Positions 1-9,802 of a stretch of 64,000 nucleotides of DNA are shown here, in pieces. The stretch is from positions 417,501 to 481,500 of the forward strand of contig NZ_JBBOUI010000001.1 of assembly GCF_038005985.1 (NCBI RefSeq), given 5' to 3'. The notes under the pieces were generated by a model, which made no database searches, had not been told where the DNA came from, and saw only the letters and a list, made by a program, of their open reading frames with translations. Numbering within the stretch: the first letter of the stretch is position 1; every line of letters starts with the position of its first letter. Source of the DNA: Solibacillus sp. FSL R7-0682 (GTDB taxonomy: Bacteria; Bacillota; Bacilli; Bacillales_A; Planococcaceae). The position numbers and the translations under genes are program-made.

Positions 1-930
1 CAACCAGCAGCTTACTGTGGTGTTGTAGGGATGAAGCCTACATATGGACGTGTATCTCGTTTTGGTTTAGTTGCATTCGCATCTTCGTTAGATCAAATCG
101 GACCAATTACACGTAATGTAACAGATAACGCATTATTACTAGAAGCAATCTCAGGTGTAGATGAAATGGATTCTACATCTGCAGACGTTCCGGTTCCAAA
201 TTACGTAGCAGCACTTGACGGCAATATTAAAGGATTACGTATCGCTGTACCAAAGGAATTCCTTGGTGAAGGTGTTGGCGAAGCTGCTAAGCAATCTGTT
301 TTAGATGCTTTAGAAGTATTAAAAGGCTTAGGTGCTACAGTAGAAGAAGTATCACTTCCTCACTCGAAGTATGCATTAGCTGCTTACTACATTCTTTCAT
401 CTTCAGAAGCATCTTCTAACCTTTCTCGTTTCGATGGTATTCGTTATGGTTACCGTACAGACAATGCGAAAAACTTATTAGAGCTTTACAAAAACACACG
501 TGCAGAAGGCTTCGGTGACGAAGTTAAACGCCGTATTATGCTTGGTACGTATTCATTATCAGCCGGTACGTATGATGCGTATTACAAAAAAGCACAGCAA
601 GTTCGTACATTAATTAAACAAGATTACGACAAAGTATTTGAAAACTATGATGTCATTGTAGGACCTACTGCGCCAACAGCAGCATTCGCTATTGGAGCTA
701 ACGTTGATGATCCACTAACAATGTATGCAAACGATATTTTAACAATTCCTATTAACTTAGCGGGTGTACCAGCGATCTCAATTCCATGTGGCTTTGAAAA
801 TGGATTGCCACTAGGTTTACAATTTATCGGTAAGCACTTCGATGAAGAAACACTTTATCGTGTAGCGTATGCATACGAGCAACAAACAGACTACAACACA
901 CAAACTCCAGCATTATGGGAGGTTAAATAA
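1..930 (+). CDS. gatA: Glutamyl-tRNA(Gln)/aspartyl-tRNA(Asn) amidotransferase subunit A (5' end outside window)
   Basis: GatA is the amidase of the GatCAB complex. It releases ammonia from glutamine so that Glu-tRNA(Gln) (or Asp-tRNA(Asn)) can be amidated in the cytoplasm. The reading frame is open from base 1, before the internal Met at 31, so the gene starts upstream of the window. The visible part begins in the conserved [14 protein letters not shown] stretch of the amidase signature family and continues through [18 protein letters not shown] and the C-terminal [10 protein letters not shown] block to the stop at 928-930. About 310 residues are present; the catalytic Lys and the first part of the Ser-cisSer-Lys triad lie outside. 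gatB follows one base later with its Shine-Dalgarno inside the gatA end, so the two are co-transcribed and probably coupled. Confidence 0.97.
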   Translation, partial: QPAAYCGVVGMKPTYGRVSRFGLVAFASSLDQIGPITRNVTDNALLLEAISGVDEMDSTSADVPVPNYVAALDGNIKGLRIAVPKEFLGEGVGEAAKQSVLDALEVLKGLGATVEEVSLPHSKYALAAYYILSSSEASSNLSRFDGIRYGYRTDNAKNLLELYKNTRAEGFGDEVKRRIMLGTYSLSAGTYDAYYKKAQQVRTLIKQDYDKVFENYDVIVGPTAPTAAFAIGANVDDPLTMYANDILTIPINLAGVPAISIPCGFENGLPLGLQFIGKHFDEETLYRVAYAYEQQTDYNTQTPALWEVK

Positions 931-931
931 G

Positions 932-2377
932 ATGAACTTTGAAACAGTCATTGGTTTAGAAGTACACGTTGAGTTAAAAACAAACTCAAAAATTTTCTCA
1001 AGCTCACCAAACCATTTCGGTGCTGAGCCAAACACAAACACAACGGTTATCGACTTAGGTTACCCAGGTGTCTTACCAGTAGTTAACAAGCAAGTAGTAG
1101 ATTATGCAATGCGCGCATCTTTAGCGCTAAACATGGAAATCGAACAGGAAACAAAGTTCGACCGTAAAAACTACTTCTACCCAGACAATCCGAAAGCGTA
1201 CCAAATTTCACAATTTGATAAGCCAATCGGTAAAAACGGCTGGATCGAAATCGAAATCCCAGCAAAAGGGGATACACCTGGTTACAAAAAGAAAATCGGT
1301 ATTACTCGTCTTCACATGGAAGAGGATGCTGGAAAATTAACACACGCTGATGGCTATTCTTTAGTTGACTTAAATCGTCAAGGAACACCATTAGTTGAAA
1401 TCGTTTCTGAGCCAGATATCCGTACAGCAGATGAAGCGTACGCTTACTTAGAAAAATTAAAATCAATTATTCAATATACAGGCGTTTCTGACGTACGTAT
1501 GGAAGAAGGTTCATTACGTTGTGATGCGAACATTTCAATCCGTCCATATGGTCAGGAGCAATTCGGTACAAAAACAGAGCTTAAAAACTTAAACTCATTC
1601 AACTTCGTACGTAAAGGAATTGAACACGAAGAAATTCGCCAAGCAGAAGTACTTCTTTCAGGTGGCGTTATTGAGCAAGAAACTCGTCGTTTTGATGAGA
1701 AAACAGGTAAAACAATCTTAATGCGTGTTAAAGAAGGTACGGATGATTACCGTTACTTCCCAGAGCCGGATTTAGTACGTCTTTCTATTTCTGATGAGTG
1801 GTTAGAGCGTGTACGTCAATCTATTCCTGAATTACCAGATGCACGTATTGCTCGTTATGAAACAGAATTAGGCTTAACTTCATATGATGCCAATGTCCTT
1901 GTAAGCAACAAAGAAATTTCTGATTTCTTTGATGAGACAGTTACAGCTGGTGCAGATGCAAAATTAGCAGCAAACTGGTTAATGGGTGACGTTTCTGCTT
2001 ACTTAAATGCAGAGCAAAAAGAGCTAAAGGATACAGCACTTACACCAGAAAACCTTGCAGGAATGGTGAAGCTAATTTCTGACGGTACAATTTCTTCTAA
2101 AATCGCGAAAAAAGTATTCACTGAGCTTGTAGCTAATGGTGGGGATGCGGCGAAAATTGTGAAAGAAAAGGGCTTAGTACAAATTTCTGACCCAGAAGTA
2201 ATTCGTGGTTTCGTTACAACAGTTCTTGATAACGATGCAAAATCAGTAGAAGATTTCAAAGCAGGTAAAGACCGTGCGATAAAAGCACTTCTTGGTCAAA
2301 TTATGAAAGCTTCTAAAGGACAAGCCAACCCACAATTAACAAATCAAATCTTAATGGAAGAAATTAATAAACGTTAA
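932..2377 (+). CDS. gatB: Glutamyl-tRNA(Gln)/aspartyl-tRNA(Asn) amidotransferase subunit B
   Basis: GatB is the kinase/tRNA-binding subunit that phosphorylates the mischarged aminoacyl-tRNA and receives ammonia from GatA. The 481-residue protein is close to the usual 475-480. It starts [15 protein letters not shown], the GatB N-terminal signature, and contains the LDGNR-like region, [25 protein letters not shown] and the YqeY-like helical C-terminus ending near [14 protein letters not shown]. The start at 932 is preferred because GGGAGG lies about 8 bases upstream inside gatA; an upstream in-frame ATG at 869 overlaps gatA by 62 bases and would add a 21-residue tail absent from the family. A good terminator follows. 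Confidence 0.97.
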   Translation: MNFETVIGLEVHVELKTNSKIFSSSPNHFGAEPNTNTTVIDLGYPGVLPVVNKQVVDYAMRASLALNMEIEQETKFDRKNYFYPDNPKAYQISQFDKPIGKNGWIEIEIPAKGDTPGYKKKIGITRLHMEEDAGKLTHADGYSLVDLNRQGTPLVEIVSEPDIRTADEAYAYLEKLKSIIQYTGVSDVRMEEGSLRCDANISIRPYGQEQFGTKTELKNLNSFNFVRKGIEHEEIRQAEVLLSGGVIEQETRRFDEKTGKTILMRVKEGTDDYRYFPEPDLVRLSISDEWLERVRQSIPELPDARIARYETELGLTSYDANVLVSNKEISDFFDETVTAGADAKLAANWLMGDVSAYLNAEQKELKDTALTPENLAGMVKLISDGTISSKIAKKVFTELVANGGDAAKIVKEKGLVQISDPEVIRGFVTTVLDNDAKSVEDFKAGKDRAIKALLGQIMKASKGQANPQLTNQILMEEINKR

Positions 2378-2393
2378 TTTTTTCATATAGTGT

Positions 2394-2427
2394 ACGACAG
2401 TCTAGTTTATTAGGCTGTCGTTTTTTA
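2394..2427 (+). terminator. Rho-independent terminator of the gat operon
   Basis: An 11-bp stem (ACGACAGTCTA with TAGGCTGTCGT, one G-U pair) closes a 6-base loop and is followed by TTTTTT. It lies 17 bases after the gatB stop. Confidence 0.9.
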
Positions 2428-2481
2428 GTATAGATGACGATAAAGATAATAGGACCGTACATGACAAAGGGGGAGAATTTG

Positions 2482-3354
2482 ATGAATTTTGTTAAAGGGG
2501 CTGCAATTCGGGAAAACGAACAATTGAAAAATAGTTTTTTTCAATTGGCAATGGAGACGTTCGGTATTTCCTTTGAGCACTGGGATGCTTTAGGCTATTG
2601 GAATGATACATACTGCCCTTATGCCTTTGAACTAAACGGTGAAATTATTGCCAATATATCGATGAATATAGGAACAATGGTCATTGATGGAAAAGCTGTT
2701 CAATCAATTCAAATTGGTACAGTAATGACAAAGCCAATCTATCGCAAAAAAGGCTTAAGCGGGCAACTGATGGACAAAGTATTAGAAGATGTAAAGCATG
2801 TCGATATTGTTTATTTATTGGCAAATGAGTCCGTACTCAAATACTATCCAAAGTTTGGCTTTGAGAAACGAAAGCAAAGCGTATATTTAATTCACACGAA
2901 AGACCTACTACTACAGCCAACTGAAATCAAAAAACTAGATTTGAATGATGAACAGACGAGAAAATTCCTTTATGAATCCGTAACACATCGGATGCCCGTA
3001 AGTACAAAGATAGCAATGCTACAAAATGAAAGCATTGTTATGTTTCATGCAATAGGACCATACCGGGAATGTATTTATTATGCACCTAAGCTACAAGCGA
3101 TTATTATTGCGAAGGAATATGAGGAAAAGGTCGTCATTGTCGATATTATTTCAAAATATCCTTTTGAGTTAATGGAAGTGCTACAGCAATTACCGATTGA
3201 GCGCCCAATTATTGAATTAGGTTTTACCCCGAGCGAAGTTTCAGCAATTATTTTGAAGTACGAGTTAGTAGAGAGCGGCGCTTTATTTGTAAAAGAGCAA
3301 GGCAACGTGAGTTATCCCAATCATGTGTTGTTCCCGTTGAGTGGCGAGGCTTAA
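2482..3354 (+). CDS. GNAT family N-acetyltransferase (two-domain, Eis-like)
   Basis: This is a 290-residue probable acetyl-CoA-dependent N-acetyltransferase. The N-terminal half carries a GNAT fold: the beta-4/motif A region reads IQIGTVMTKPIYRKKGLSGQ, with the acetyl-CoA pyrophosphate-binding R-K-K-G-L-S, then YYPKFGFEKR typical of motif B. The C-terminal half (from about residue 150) matches the extra domain of the Eis/YitI-type enzymes but is short. The start at 2482 is chosen because AAAGGGGGAG lies 7 bases upstream; in-frame ATGs at 2434 and 2461 lack a Shine-Dalgarno. The substrate is unknown. It stands alone between two terminators. Confidence 0.8.
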   Translation: MNFVKGAAIRENEQLKNSFFQLAMETFGISFEHWDALGYWNDTYCPYAFELNGEIIANISMNIGTMVIDGKAVQSIQIGTVMTKPIYRKKGLSGQLMDKVLEDVKHVDIVYLLANESVLKYYPKFGFEKRKQSVYLIHTKDLLLQPTEIKKLDLNDEQTRKFLYESVTHRMPVSTKIAMLQNESIVMFHAIGPYRECIYYAPKLQAIIIAKEYEEKVVIVDIISKYPFELMEVLQQLPIERPIIELGFTPSEVSAIILKYELVESGALFVKEQGNVSYPNHVLFPLSGEA

Positions 3355-3376
3355 GGGTTATTGCAGTGGGCGGGAG

Positions 3377-3413
3377 AAAGAGGCCAATATGCAGCATTGC
3401 ATAAAGCCTCTTT
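3377..3413. terminator. Possible bidirectional terminator hairpin
   Basis: AAAGAGGC (3377-3384) pairs with GCCTCTTT (3406-3413), and an inner TATGCA/TGCATA stem closes a GCAT loop. It sits between two convergent genes. The T-tracts are short on both strands, so termination is inferred from position and shape. Confidence 0.5.
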
Positions 3414-3453
3414 ATAAGCTTTCCCTGAAAAGTAGCTGGGAGTTCGGTGCACT

Positions 3454-3768
3454 TTATCGAATTGTTACCGCAGTACCTGTTGCAACACACATCATCATAC
3501 CTTCACGCAATGTTTCAAAATCTAGATCAACACCGATCACAGCATTCGCACCCATTGCGCGAGCACGTTCTGCCATTTCATCAAGGGCAATTTTACGACC
3601 TTCTGCAAGCTTGTTTTCATAAGAACCACTGCGGCCACCTACAATATCCGTAACCGATGCAAAAATATCACGTACAATATTTGCTCCCATAATTGCCTCA
3701 CCTGAAACGATCCCGTGATATGTTTCGATTGTTTTACCTTCAAGAGAATTTGTCGTTACGATTAACAT
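3454..3768 (-). CDS. UPF0145/YbjQ family heavy-metal-binding-domain protein
   Basis: This 104-residue protein covers the whole UPF0145 (YbjQ) family. The recognisable blocks are [48 protein letters not shown] and [15 protein letters not shown]. The family forms pentamers in structural-genomics structures and is sometimes called a heavy-metal-binding domain, but its function is not established. The start has GGAGTG about 7 bases upstream. The gene is monocistronic, downstream of and on the same strand as putP, from which it is separated by a terminator. Confidence 0.9.
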   Translation of the reverse strand: MLIVTTNSLEGKTIETYHGIVSGEAIMGANIVRDIFASVTDIVGGRSGSYENKLAEGRKIALDEMAERARAMGANAVIGVDLDFETLREGMMMCVATGTAVTIR

Positions 3769-3828
3769 TTAAATCACTCCTCATAATTGTTATTATTTAC
3801 TACGTTTCGAAAATTAATAAGTTTCAAT

Positions 3829-3868
3829 AAAATAAAAACACAAGTTCATTACATGAATGAACTTGTGT
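3829..3868 (-). terminator. Terminator of putP
   Basis: On the minus strand a 13-bp perfect stem (ACACAAGTTCATT, loop CATGT, AATGAACTTGTGT) is followed by a T-rich tract (TTTTATTTTATT). It lies just after the putP stop. Confidence 0.9.
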
Positions 3869-3883
3869 GTTATTAAGAAATTA

Positions 3884-5368
3884 TTAACGCTCTTCTTTTA
3901 AAATACGTTTCGTTTCCTCGAACTCTTTTTCAATTTCTGCATTTGGTTTGTACGTAATGATACTCACGATAACTGCTACAACTAAACATGCGATAAATCC
4001 AGGTACGATTTCATAAAGCATATCAGTTAAGCTTTCTGTTCTACCCCAAACAAATGCAACAACTGCACCGGCTACCATCCCTGCAAGTGCGCCGTAATTC
4101 GTAAGCTTCTTCCAGAATAATGAAAGAAGAATAATTGGTCCGAATGCAGCACCGAAGCCTGCCCATGCAAATGCAACTAGGCCTAAAATTGTACTTTCAG
4201 GATTCCAGGCAACAATAGCTGCAAAGATCGAAACAAGTAATACCGCTAAGCGTCCTAAAAACACATAGTGCTTATCTGTAGCGTCTTTATTGAATAATGC
4301 TTTATAAATATCTTCTACAAGCGCAGACGATGTAACGATTAATTGTGAAGAAATTGTACTCATAACTGCTGCTAAAATGGCAGCAAGAACAATCCCTGCG
4401 ATAAACGGATGGAAGAAAATTTGTCCAAGTACAATAAATACCGTTTCAGGATCGTTTAATACAGTTCCTTGCTGTTGAAAGTACGCAACACCAACCAATG
4501 CTGTTGCTATCGCACCTAATAAGCTGAAGATCATCCAGCCGATACCAATACGACGCGCACTTTTTGTTTCTTTTACTGACGTGATCGCCATGAAACGCAC
4601 GATAATATGTGGTTGACCAAAATAACCTAAGCCCCATGCAACAGACGAAATAATCGCGGCAGCTGTTGCAGTTGAAGGGAGTAGACTAAACATTTCCGGA
4701 TTAACAGCTTTAATCGAATCCACTGTATCACCAATACCGCCTGTTATGAAAATACCAACTACAGGTACAGCAATTAACGTAATTAACATAATAAGTCCTT
4801 GAATAACATCTGTATAACTAACTGCTAAAAATCCACCGAATAATGTATATGCTACTACTACAGCAGAAACAAATAGCAAGCCCGTATGGTAATCCATACC
4901 GAATGAGCTTTCAAAGAATTTACCGCCTGATACCATCCCTGAGGACACATAGAACGTAAAGAATACTAAAATAATAATACCCGATGCAATACGAAGTAAT
5001 TTTGTGTTATCACGTAAACGATTGTCTAAATAACTAGGAATCGTAATGGAATCCTTTGTTACTTGTGTGTAAACACGTAAGCGTGGTGCTACGAGTAACC
5101 AGTTTAAGTAAGCACCAATCGTTAATCCAATGGCGATCCAAGCTTCCACTAGACCCGATAGATAAATGGCGCCAGGTAAACCCATTAATAACCAACCTGA
5201 CATATCTGCTGCTCCGGCACTTAATGCAGTTACTGCAGCACCTAGTCCACGACCACCTAACATATAATCTGTTAAGTTGCTTGTTTTACGAAATGCATAC
5301 CAACCAATTCCGAGCATCGCAATCATGTAGATTATAATAGCCAATAATTGATACGTGTGATCCGACAT
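3884..5368 (-). CDS. putP: Sodium/proline symporter
   Basis: PutP imports proline with sodium across the cytoplasmic membrane. The 494-residue protein belongs to the sodium:solute symporter family with about 13 membrane segments. Diagnostic stretches are DYMLGGRGLGAAVTALSAGA near the N-terminus, MSGWLLMGLPGAIYLSG, the VSYTDVIQGLIM segment and GQPHIIVRFMA. GGAG lies about 8 bases before the ATG. It is downstream of putB on the same strand with a 90-bp gap lacking a strong terminator, so the two are probably expressed together for proline catabolism. Confidence 0.95.
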   Translation of the reverse strand: MSDHTYQLLAIIIYMIAMLGIGWYAFRKTSNLTDYMLGGRGLGAAVTALSAGAADMSGWLLMGLPGAIYLSGLVEAWIAIGLTIGAYLNWLLVAPRLRVYTQVTKDSITIPSYLDNRLRDNTKLLRIASGIIILVFFTFYVSSGMVSGGKFFESSFGMDYHTGLLFVSAVVVAYTLFGGFLAVSYTDVIQGLIMLITLIAVPVVGIFITGGIGDTVDSIKAVNPEMFSLLPSTATAAAIISSVAWGLGYFGQPHIIVRFMAITSVKETKSARRIGIGWMIFSLLGAIATALVGVAYFQQQGTVLNDPETVFIVLGQIFFHPFIAGIVLAAILAAVMSTISSQLIVTSSALVEDIYKALFNKDATDKHYVFLGRLAVLLVSIFAAIVAWNPESTILGLVAFAWAGFGAAFGPIILLSLFWKKLTNYGALAGMVAGAVVAFVWGRTESLTDMLYEIVPGFIACLVVAVIVSIITYKPNAEIEKEFEETKRILKEER

Positions 5369-5458
5369 AAACTCAACTCCTAAAACAATAGTTTTTTGAT
5401 AAGCTTAGCATGAACCTTTAGACCCCCGTCAACGCAAAAATTCGTAGCACCTGACGGA

Positions 5459-6433
5459 TTATTTTTTTGATTTAGTAGCGCGGCCTATTAAAAAAGCACC
5501 AGCTGCAACAGCTAAAATTGTGTTCGTTTTTTTGTTAAACACTTGCTTTGTAACAAGGGAAATATTTTGTGGGCGCTCTGCTAATCGACGCATGAAATAG
5601 CCATACCAATCATGACCAAATGGTACATAAGTACAGAAGTTAAATCCTTCCTTTGCTAGACTTAGTTGCATATCTTTGCGGAAACCGTAAAGCATTTGGA
5701 ACTCGAACTTATCATTCGGAATATTATGTTGTTTCACGAACTGTTTCACATGATTAATAATATTATGATCATGTGTCGCTATCGACGTGAATTTACCGTG
5801 TAATAAATGATATTCAATTTGCTCAATAAATTTTCGATCGATATCTTCTTTATCCTGGAATGCTACATTTGGCGCTTCTTTATAAGCCCCTTTTACTAAG
5901 CGTAAACGGTAGTCTTTAAAGCGTTCAACGTTGGCATCAGATTCAAAGAAGTATGCTTGAATAACTGTTCCGACATTATCGTATTCAGTATGTAAACTCT
6001 CCAAAAGGTCAAAGGATGGCTCAAGACGTGCATAGTTTTCCATATCGAAATTAACAAAAATTTGATATTGATGAGCAAGCGCTACAATCTCTTTTAAGTT
6101 TTCAAAACAGAAATCATAGTCAATATCTAATCCTAATTGAGATGGTTTTAATGAAATATGAGCATCTAATTTTTCCCCGTGGATACGCTCAATAACGGCT
6201 AAAATTTGTTCCTTTGCATCAAGTGCCGCCGATTTTTCAAAGACAAACTCACCTAAATTATCAACTGTGCATGAGATGCCTTGACGATTTAATTCCTTAA
6301 TACTTTCTACAACTTCATCGATATTTGTACCTGCAACGACACTTTGCGCCCCTAGTTTAAAACCATATTTTTGGGCTACAGAATTTAATGCTTGGTTTTC
6401 TGAAAGTGCGATAAAAAAATCTTTTAATGACAT
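5459..6433 (-). CDS. putB: Proline dehydrogenase (FAD-dependent) with hydrophobic C-terminal tail
   Basis: This enzyme oxidises L-proline to 1-pyrroline-5-carboxylate, passing electrons through FAD to the respiratory chain. The 324-residue protein shows the proline dehydrogenase barrel motifs RLVKGAYKE, TIATHD-like SIATHDH, FEFQMLYGFR and YVPFGHDWYGYFMRRLAERP. The start at 6433 is chosen for AGGAGGAGA placed 6-8 bases upstream; the longer in-frame form from 6460 overlaps this Shine-Dalgarno. B. subtilis PutB/FadM are about 302 residues; the extra residues here include a C-terminal hydrophobic segment (TILAVAAGAFLIG) followed by a basic end, a candidate membrane anchor. RocA (8209) performs the next step. 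Confidence 0.95.
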   Translation of the reverse strand: MSLKDFFIALSENQALNSVAQKYGFKLGAQSVVAGTNIDEVVESIKELNRQGISCTVDNLGEFVFEKSAALDAKEQILAVIERIHGEKLDAHISLKPSQLGLDIDYDFCFENLKEIVALAHQYQIFVNFDMENYARLEPSFDLLESLHTEYDNVGTVIQAYFFESDANVERFKDYRLRLVKGAYKEAPNVAFQDKEDIDRKFIEQIEYHLLHGKFTSIATHDHNIINHVKQFVKQHNIPNDKFEFQMLYGFRKDMQLSLAKEGFNFCTYVPFGHDWYGYFMRRLAERPQNISLVTKQVFNKKTNTILAVAAGAFLIGRATKSKK

Positions 6434-6632
6434 TTTTAGGTCTCCTCCTGAGTAAATCAAAGAATAAGATAACGATGAAGTGAGTATAAATCAAAAAAAT
6501 CAAAAATGGAAATAGAAATCGAATGTCAAACACCTTTCAAATTTTAAAAAATGAGTATTATCAACGGTTTTGACAATAAAAAAAAATGCGAATAAGTCTA
6601 AATTACACTTAAAATCCGTTAGTATTGTACTG

Positions 6633-6653
6633 AATATTGTAATGTGCAATATT
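6633..6653. promoter_or_regulatory. Candidate operator dyad upstream of putB
   Basis: AATATTG (6633-6639) and CAATATT (6647-6653) form an inverted repeat 200 bp upstream of putB. The right half includes GTGCAATATT, the exact complement of AATATTGCAC found upstream of rocA at 8133-8142. The shared sequence suggests one regulator acts at both promoters. Confidence 0.5.
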
Positions 6654-6667
6654 TTTTTGCGTCAAAA

Positions 6668-6703
6668 TATAAAAAAATAAAAGCCCTCTAAAGGACTTTT
6701 ATT
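6668..6703 (-). terminator. Terminator of the PAS regulator gene
   Basis: On the minus strand AATAAAAG and CTTTTATT arms (plus two inner GC pairs) are followed by TTTTTTT. It lies 40 bases after the regulator stop and upstream of the putB promoter region, so putB needs its own promoter. Confidence 0.85.
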
Positions 6704-6742
6704 GTGTTGGGAATATGATTGTAATTTCCAATTAAATATTTG

Positions 6743-8038
6743 TTATTTGCGTTTTAACCGGTATTGTAGCCCTTGGCGGTGTATGCCAAGCGCTTTTGCT
6801 GTTTGTGAAATATTTCCGCCATTTTGTCGTAATGCATGCTGGATATAAAGCTCTTCTACTTTGCGCATATATTCATCAAGTGGCTGTAATTCCTGTTGTG
6901 AAAAATCAAAAAGATCCGATGCTTCTTGGGATATAGGTTCGGCTTGCTTCAATTTCCACTTGAAATAGGCAGGAATCATTGGGAGCTCCACATATTCTTC
7001 ATTCGTCAGCAAGGCACTTATATCATCGAGTAATACTTCTAGCTCCTTTAAATTTCCTGGCCATTCATAAGTTAGGAAAATTTCCTCTACGTCAGGTGAA
7101 AGTCCTTTTACGGAAATACCATAGTCATTTCGTCGACGAGCAAAGTAATCATCAACGAATGGCTTAATATCTTCCCGACGATCACGAAGGGCAGGAACTT
7201 GGATAGTCAAATTTGAAAATAAATAATATAAATTTTTGGAAAGGCGGCCTTGTTGTATTAAGTCAATTGGATCCTCCCCAATACTTGCGATAAATACGTG
7301 GTTACGATCATTATGCTGTTCTAACAATGTGATAATTTTTTCCTGTGCTGGGCTTGATAAATATTCAATTCGCTCGGCAAAAAACGTATAGTTTTTTTCT
7401 TCGGCTATATATTTTTCAATTTGAGCAAGCAGAGTATCTTCATTGCGGCGACAAATGAGGGTAATGAATCGCTCGTTCTTTTCAAGCAATTCATGATGAA
7501 TACCTTCTGCAATCATATCTTTACCAGTACCTGACTCTCCAACAAGCATGACTGGAATACGCCCAAGAGCAGCAATTTTTGCCTGTTGAATAACTTGCTT
7601 CATCGATTTCGAAACAGCAGTAATTATATCAAAGGTTAACGGGGCTCCATATCGACTAAGTGGTCGATCCATTAAAAATTCCTGCTGAGTCACATCTCTT
7701 GAAAACTGAATAGCGATTTTAGTTCCGTCATTAAGGGTATAGGGGTAATAGTCGCTAATCATTGTGACTTCTTCACCATTCTCATTCCAGAAAGTTTGCT
7801 TAATATGTTTAAAACTTAGTCCTGAAGCTAATACTTTTTGGAGCATATTTTGTTCTAAGTTAAAGTCTAATGACTGTGATATAAAGCGCTGAGTAATTTG
7901 CTCTAGTGATTCACCTGTTAGCTGACGCATCTTTTTGTTGTAGACGATAACATGTCCGTTTTCATCAATGGCACATAGCCCGGTTTCTATTTGTTCAATC
8001 ATAAACTCAAAAACACTAGAGACATCTAGCTGTTTCAT
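6743..8038 (-). CDS. Sigma-54-type PAS/AAA+ transcriptional regulator with degenerate ATPase, probable put regulator
   Basis: The protein has 431 residues: an N-terminal PAS domain (about 10-120), a central AAA+ module and a C-terminal Fis-type helix-turn-helix (GGNISQTAKALGIHRQGLQY). Walker A is intact (GESGTGKD, 167-174). The GAFTGA loop that contacts sigma-54 is absent: the sequence runs directly from the residues after Walker A to a Walker B-like TFFAERIEYLSS that lacks the usual LDEI acidic pair. In this it resembles TyrR-type regulators that act on the housekeeping polymerase. The start at 8038 has AGGGGG about 10 bases upstream. It lies between putB and divergent rocA, so control of proline catabolism is a reasonable inference. 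Confidence 0.85.
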   Translation of the reverse strand: MKQLDVSSVFEFMIEQIETGLCAIDENGHVIVYNKKMRQLTGESLEQITQRFISQSLDFNLEQNMLQKVLASGLSFKHIKQTFWNENGEEVTMISDYYPYTLNDGTKIAIQFSRDVTQQEFLMDRPLSRYGAPLTFDIITAVSKSMKQVIQQAKIAALGRIPVMLVGESGTGKDMIAEGIHHELLEKNERFITLICRRNEDTLLAQIEKYIAEEKNYTFFAERIEYLSSPAQEKIITLLEQHNDRNHVFIASIGEDPIDLIQQGRLSKNLYYLFSNLTIQVPALRDRREDIKPFVDDYFARRRNDYGISVKGLSPDVEEIFLTYEWPGNLKELEVLLDDISALLTNEEYVELPMIPAYFKWKLKQAEPISQEASDLFDFSQQELQPLDEYMRKVEELYIQHALRQNGGNISQTAKALGIHRQGLQYRLKRK

Positions 8039-8132
8039 ACGGTGCAACCCCCTTATACCTATTTTAGCATGGACATAACGTGAGAAAGATAATTTTCGAA
8101 TTTTAAGAAAAAAATATTGATTTAAGCATTAT

Positions 8133-8186
8133 AATATTGCACAATTGGATTCAAGGACAACACTTATGTGCAAAATTATATTGCAC
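8133..8186. promoter_or_regulatory. Candidate operator cluster upstream of rocA
   Basis: AATATTGCAC occurs at 8133-8142, and GTGCAA (8168-8173) with TTGCAC (8181-8186) forms a 6-bp inverted repeat with a 7-base centre, just before the rocA Shine-Dalgarno. Half-sites match the dyad upstream of putB. No GG-N10-GC sigma-54 promoter is seen. Confidence 0.5.
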
Positions 8187-8208
8187 TAATTATCGGAGGT
8201 ATTGATAA

Positions 8209-9753
8209 ATGATTAACTACAAACATGAACCATTTACAGATTTTTCGGTAGAAGCAAATAAACAGGCATATTTAGAAGCACTAGCAAAAGTTGAGTCACA
8301 ATTAGGTGCGGAATACCCATTAATTATTGGTGGAGAGCGCATCAGAACAGAAGATAAAATCGTATCGTACAATCCAGCAAAGAAGACAGAAGTAATTGGT
8401 TCTGTATCAAAGGCTTCCAAGGAACTTGCTGAAAAGGCAATGCAAGAAGCGGATAAAGCATTCCAATCATGGAAAAAGGTAAAGCCTGAAGTTCGCGCAG
8501 ATGTATTATTCAAGGCAGCTACAATTATTCGTAGACGCAAGCATGAATTTTCAGCTTGGCTAACGAAAGAGGCAGGTAAGCCTTGGAATGAGGCAGATGC
8601 TGATACTGCAGAAGCAATCGACTTTTTAGAATATTATGGTCGTCAAATGTTAGAAATGAAGAATGGTCGTAAAGTAGAAAGCCGTCCAAATGAATATAAC
8701 CGTTATGATTATATTCCACTTGGTATCGGTATCGTAATTTCACCATGGAACTTCCCATTTGCTATTATGGCGGGTACTACGGTAGCAGCCGTAGTTACAG
8801 GAAACACAGTTCTTTTAAAACCAGCATCTACTACACCAGTTGTTGCTTATAAATTTATTGAGGTACTTGAAGAAGCTGGTTTACCAGCAGGTGTTGTAAA
8901 CTTTGTACCTGGTAGTGGAGCAGAGGTAGGGGACTATTTAGTAGACCACCCGAAAACACGCTTCATCAGCTTCACAGGTTCTCGTGATGTCGGCTTACGT
9001 ATTAATGAGCGTGCAGCGAAATTAAGCGAAGGTCAAATTTGGATTAAACGTGTCATTGCAGAAATGGGCGGTAAGGATACAATCGTTGTTGATAAAGAAG
9101 CAGATTTAGAACTAGCGGCACAATCTATTGTAAAATCAGCATTCGGTTTCTCGGGTCAAAAATGTTCAGCGTGTTCACGAGTAGTGATTGTGAAAGACGT
9201 TTATGATCAAGTTGTGAACCGTGTGGAAGAGTTAACAAAAGCACTAACAATAGGTGATCCGTCAGATAATGCTAACTTCATGGCAACAGTTATCGATGCA
9301 GCAGCGTTTAAGAAAATTACGGAGTATATTGAAATTGGGAAAACAGAAGGTCGCCTAGTAGCAGGTGGTACGGCAGATGATTCAGTCGGATTCTTTGTAA
9401 ACCCAACTGTATTTGCTGATGTTTCACCAACTTCTCGTATTATGCAAGAAGAGATTTTCGGACCTGTAGTTGGTATTACGAAGGCTGAAAATTTTGAAGA
9501 AGCAATCGCGATTGCAAATAACACGGAGTATGGTTTAACAGGTGCAGTCATTACATCAAATCGTATGAACCAAGAGTATGCGCGTGAAGAATTCCATGTT
9601 GGGAATTTATACTTTAACCGAGGCTGTACAGGGGCGATTGTTGGCTATCAACCATTCGGCGGCTTCAACATGTCAGGTACAGATTCAAAAGCAGGCGGTC
9701 CAGACTATTTAACATTACACATGCAAGCAAAAACAACTTCAGAAGCGTTCTAA
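8209..9753 (+). CDS. rocA: L-glutamate gamma-semialdehyde (1-pyrroline-5-carboxylate) dehydrogenase
   Basis: RocA oxidises glutamate semialdehyde to glutamate with NAD+, completing proline (and arginine) breakdown. The 514-residue length matches the 515-residue RocA/PutC group. Motifs include the N-terminal [10 protein letters not shown], the cofactor region [10 protein letters not shown], the glutamate motif AEMGGKD, and the catalytic cysteine in [19 protein letters not shown] lies 9 bases before the ATG. It is divergent from the PAS regulator and faces a shared bidirectional terminator with the opp operon. The gene could equally be named putC; the reaction is not in doubt. Confidence 0.96.
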   Translation: MINYKHEPFTDFSVEANKQAYLEALAKVESQLGAEYPLIIGGERIRTEDKIVSYNPAKKTEVIGSVSKASKELAEKAMQEADKAFQSWKKVKPEVRADVLFKAATIIRRRKHEFSAWLTKEAGKPWNEADADTAEAIDFLEYYGRQMLEMKNGRKVESRPNEYNRYDYIPLGIGIVISPWNFPFAIMAGTTVAAVVTGNTVLLKPASTTPVVAYKFIEVLEEAGLPAGVVNFVPGSGAEVGDYLVDHPKTRFISFTGSRDVGLRINERAAKLSEGQIWIKRVIAEMGGKDTIVVDKEADLELAAQSIVKSAFGFSGQKCSACSRVVIVKDVYDQVVNRVEELTKALTIGDPSDNANFMATVIDAAAFKKITEYIEIGKTEGRLVAGGTADDSVGFFVNPTVFADVSPTSRIMQEEIFGPVVGITKAENFEEAIAIANNTEYGLTGAVITSNRMNQEYAREEFHVGNLYFNRGCTGAIVGYQPFGGFNMSGTDSKAGGPDYLTLHMQAKTTSEAF

Positions 9754-9761
9754 TAGTATAA

Positions 9762-9800
9762 AAAATGCCCTCTGACAAAAATGTCAAAGGGCATTTTGCT
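9762..9800. terminator. Bidirectional terminator between rocA and oppF
   Basis: AAAATGCCC and GGGCATTTT arms with an inner TGACA/TGTCA pairing close an A-rich loop. T-tracts on both strands fit the convergent genes. Confidence 0.88.
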
Positions 9801-9802
9801 AT

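Noticed and set aside
5426-5457. Terminator between putB and putP
   Set aside because: CCGTCA/TGACGG arms are only 6 bp with a 20-base loop and no T-tract on the minus strand.
8100-8208. Sigma-54 promoter for rocA
   Set aside because: TTGCAC resembles the -12 half, but no GG is found 10 bases before the GC of any copy.
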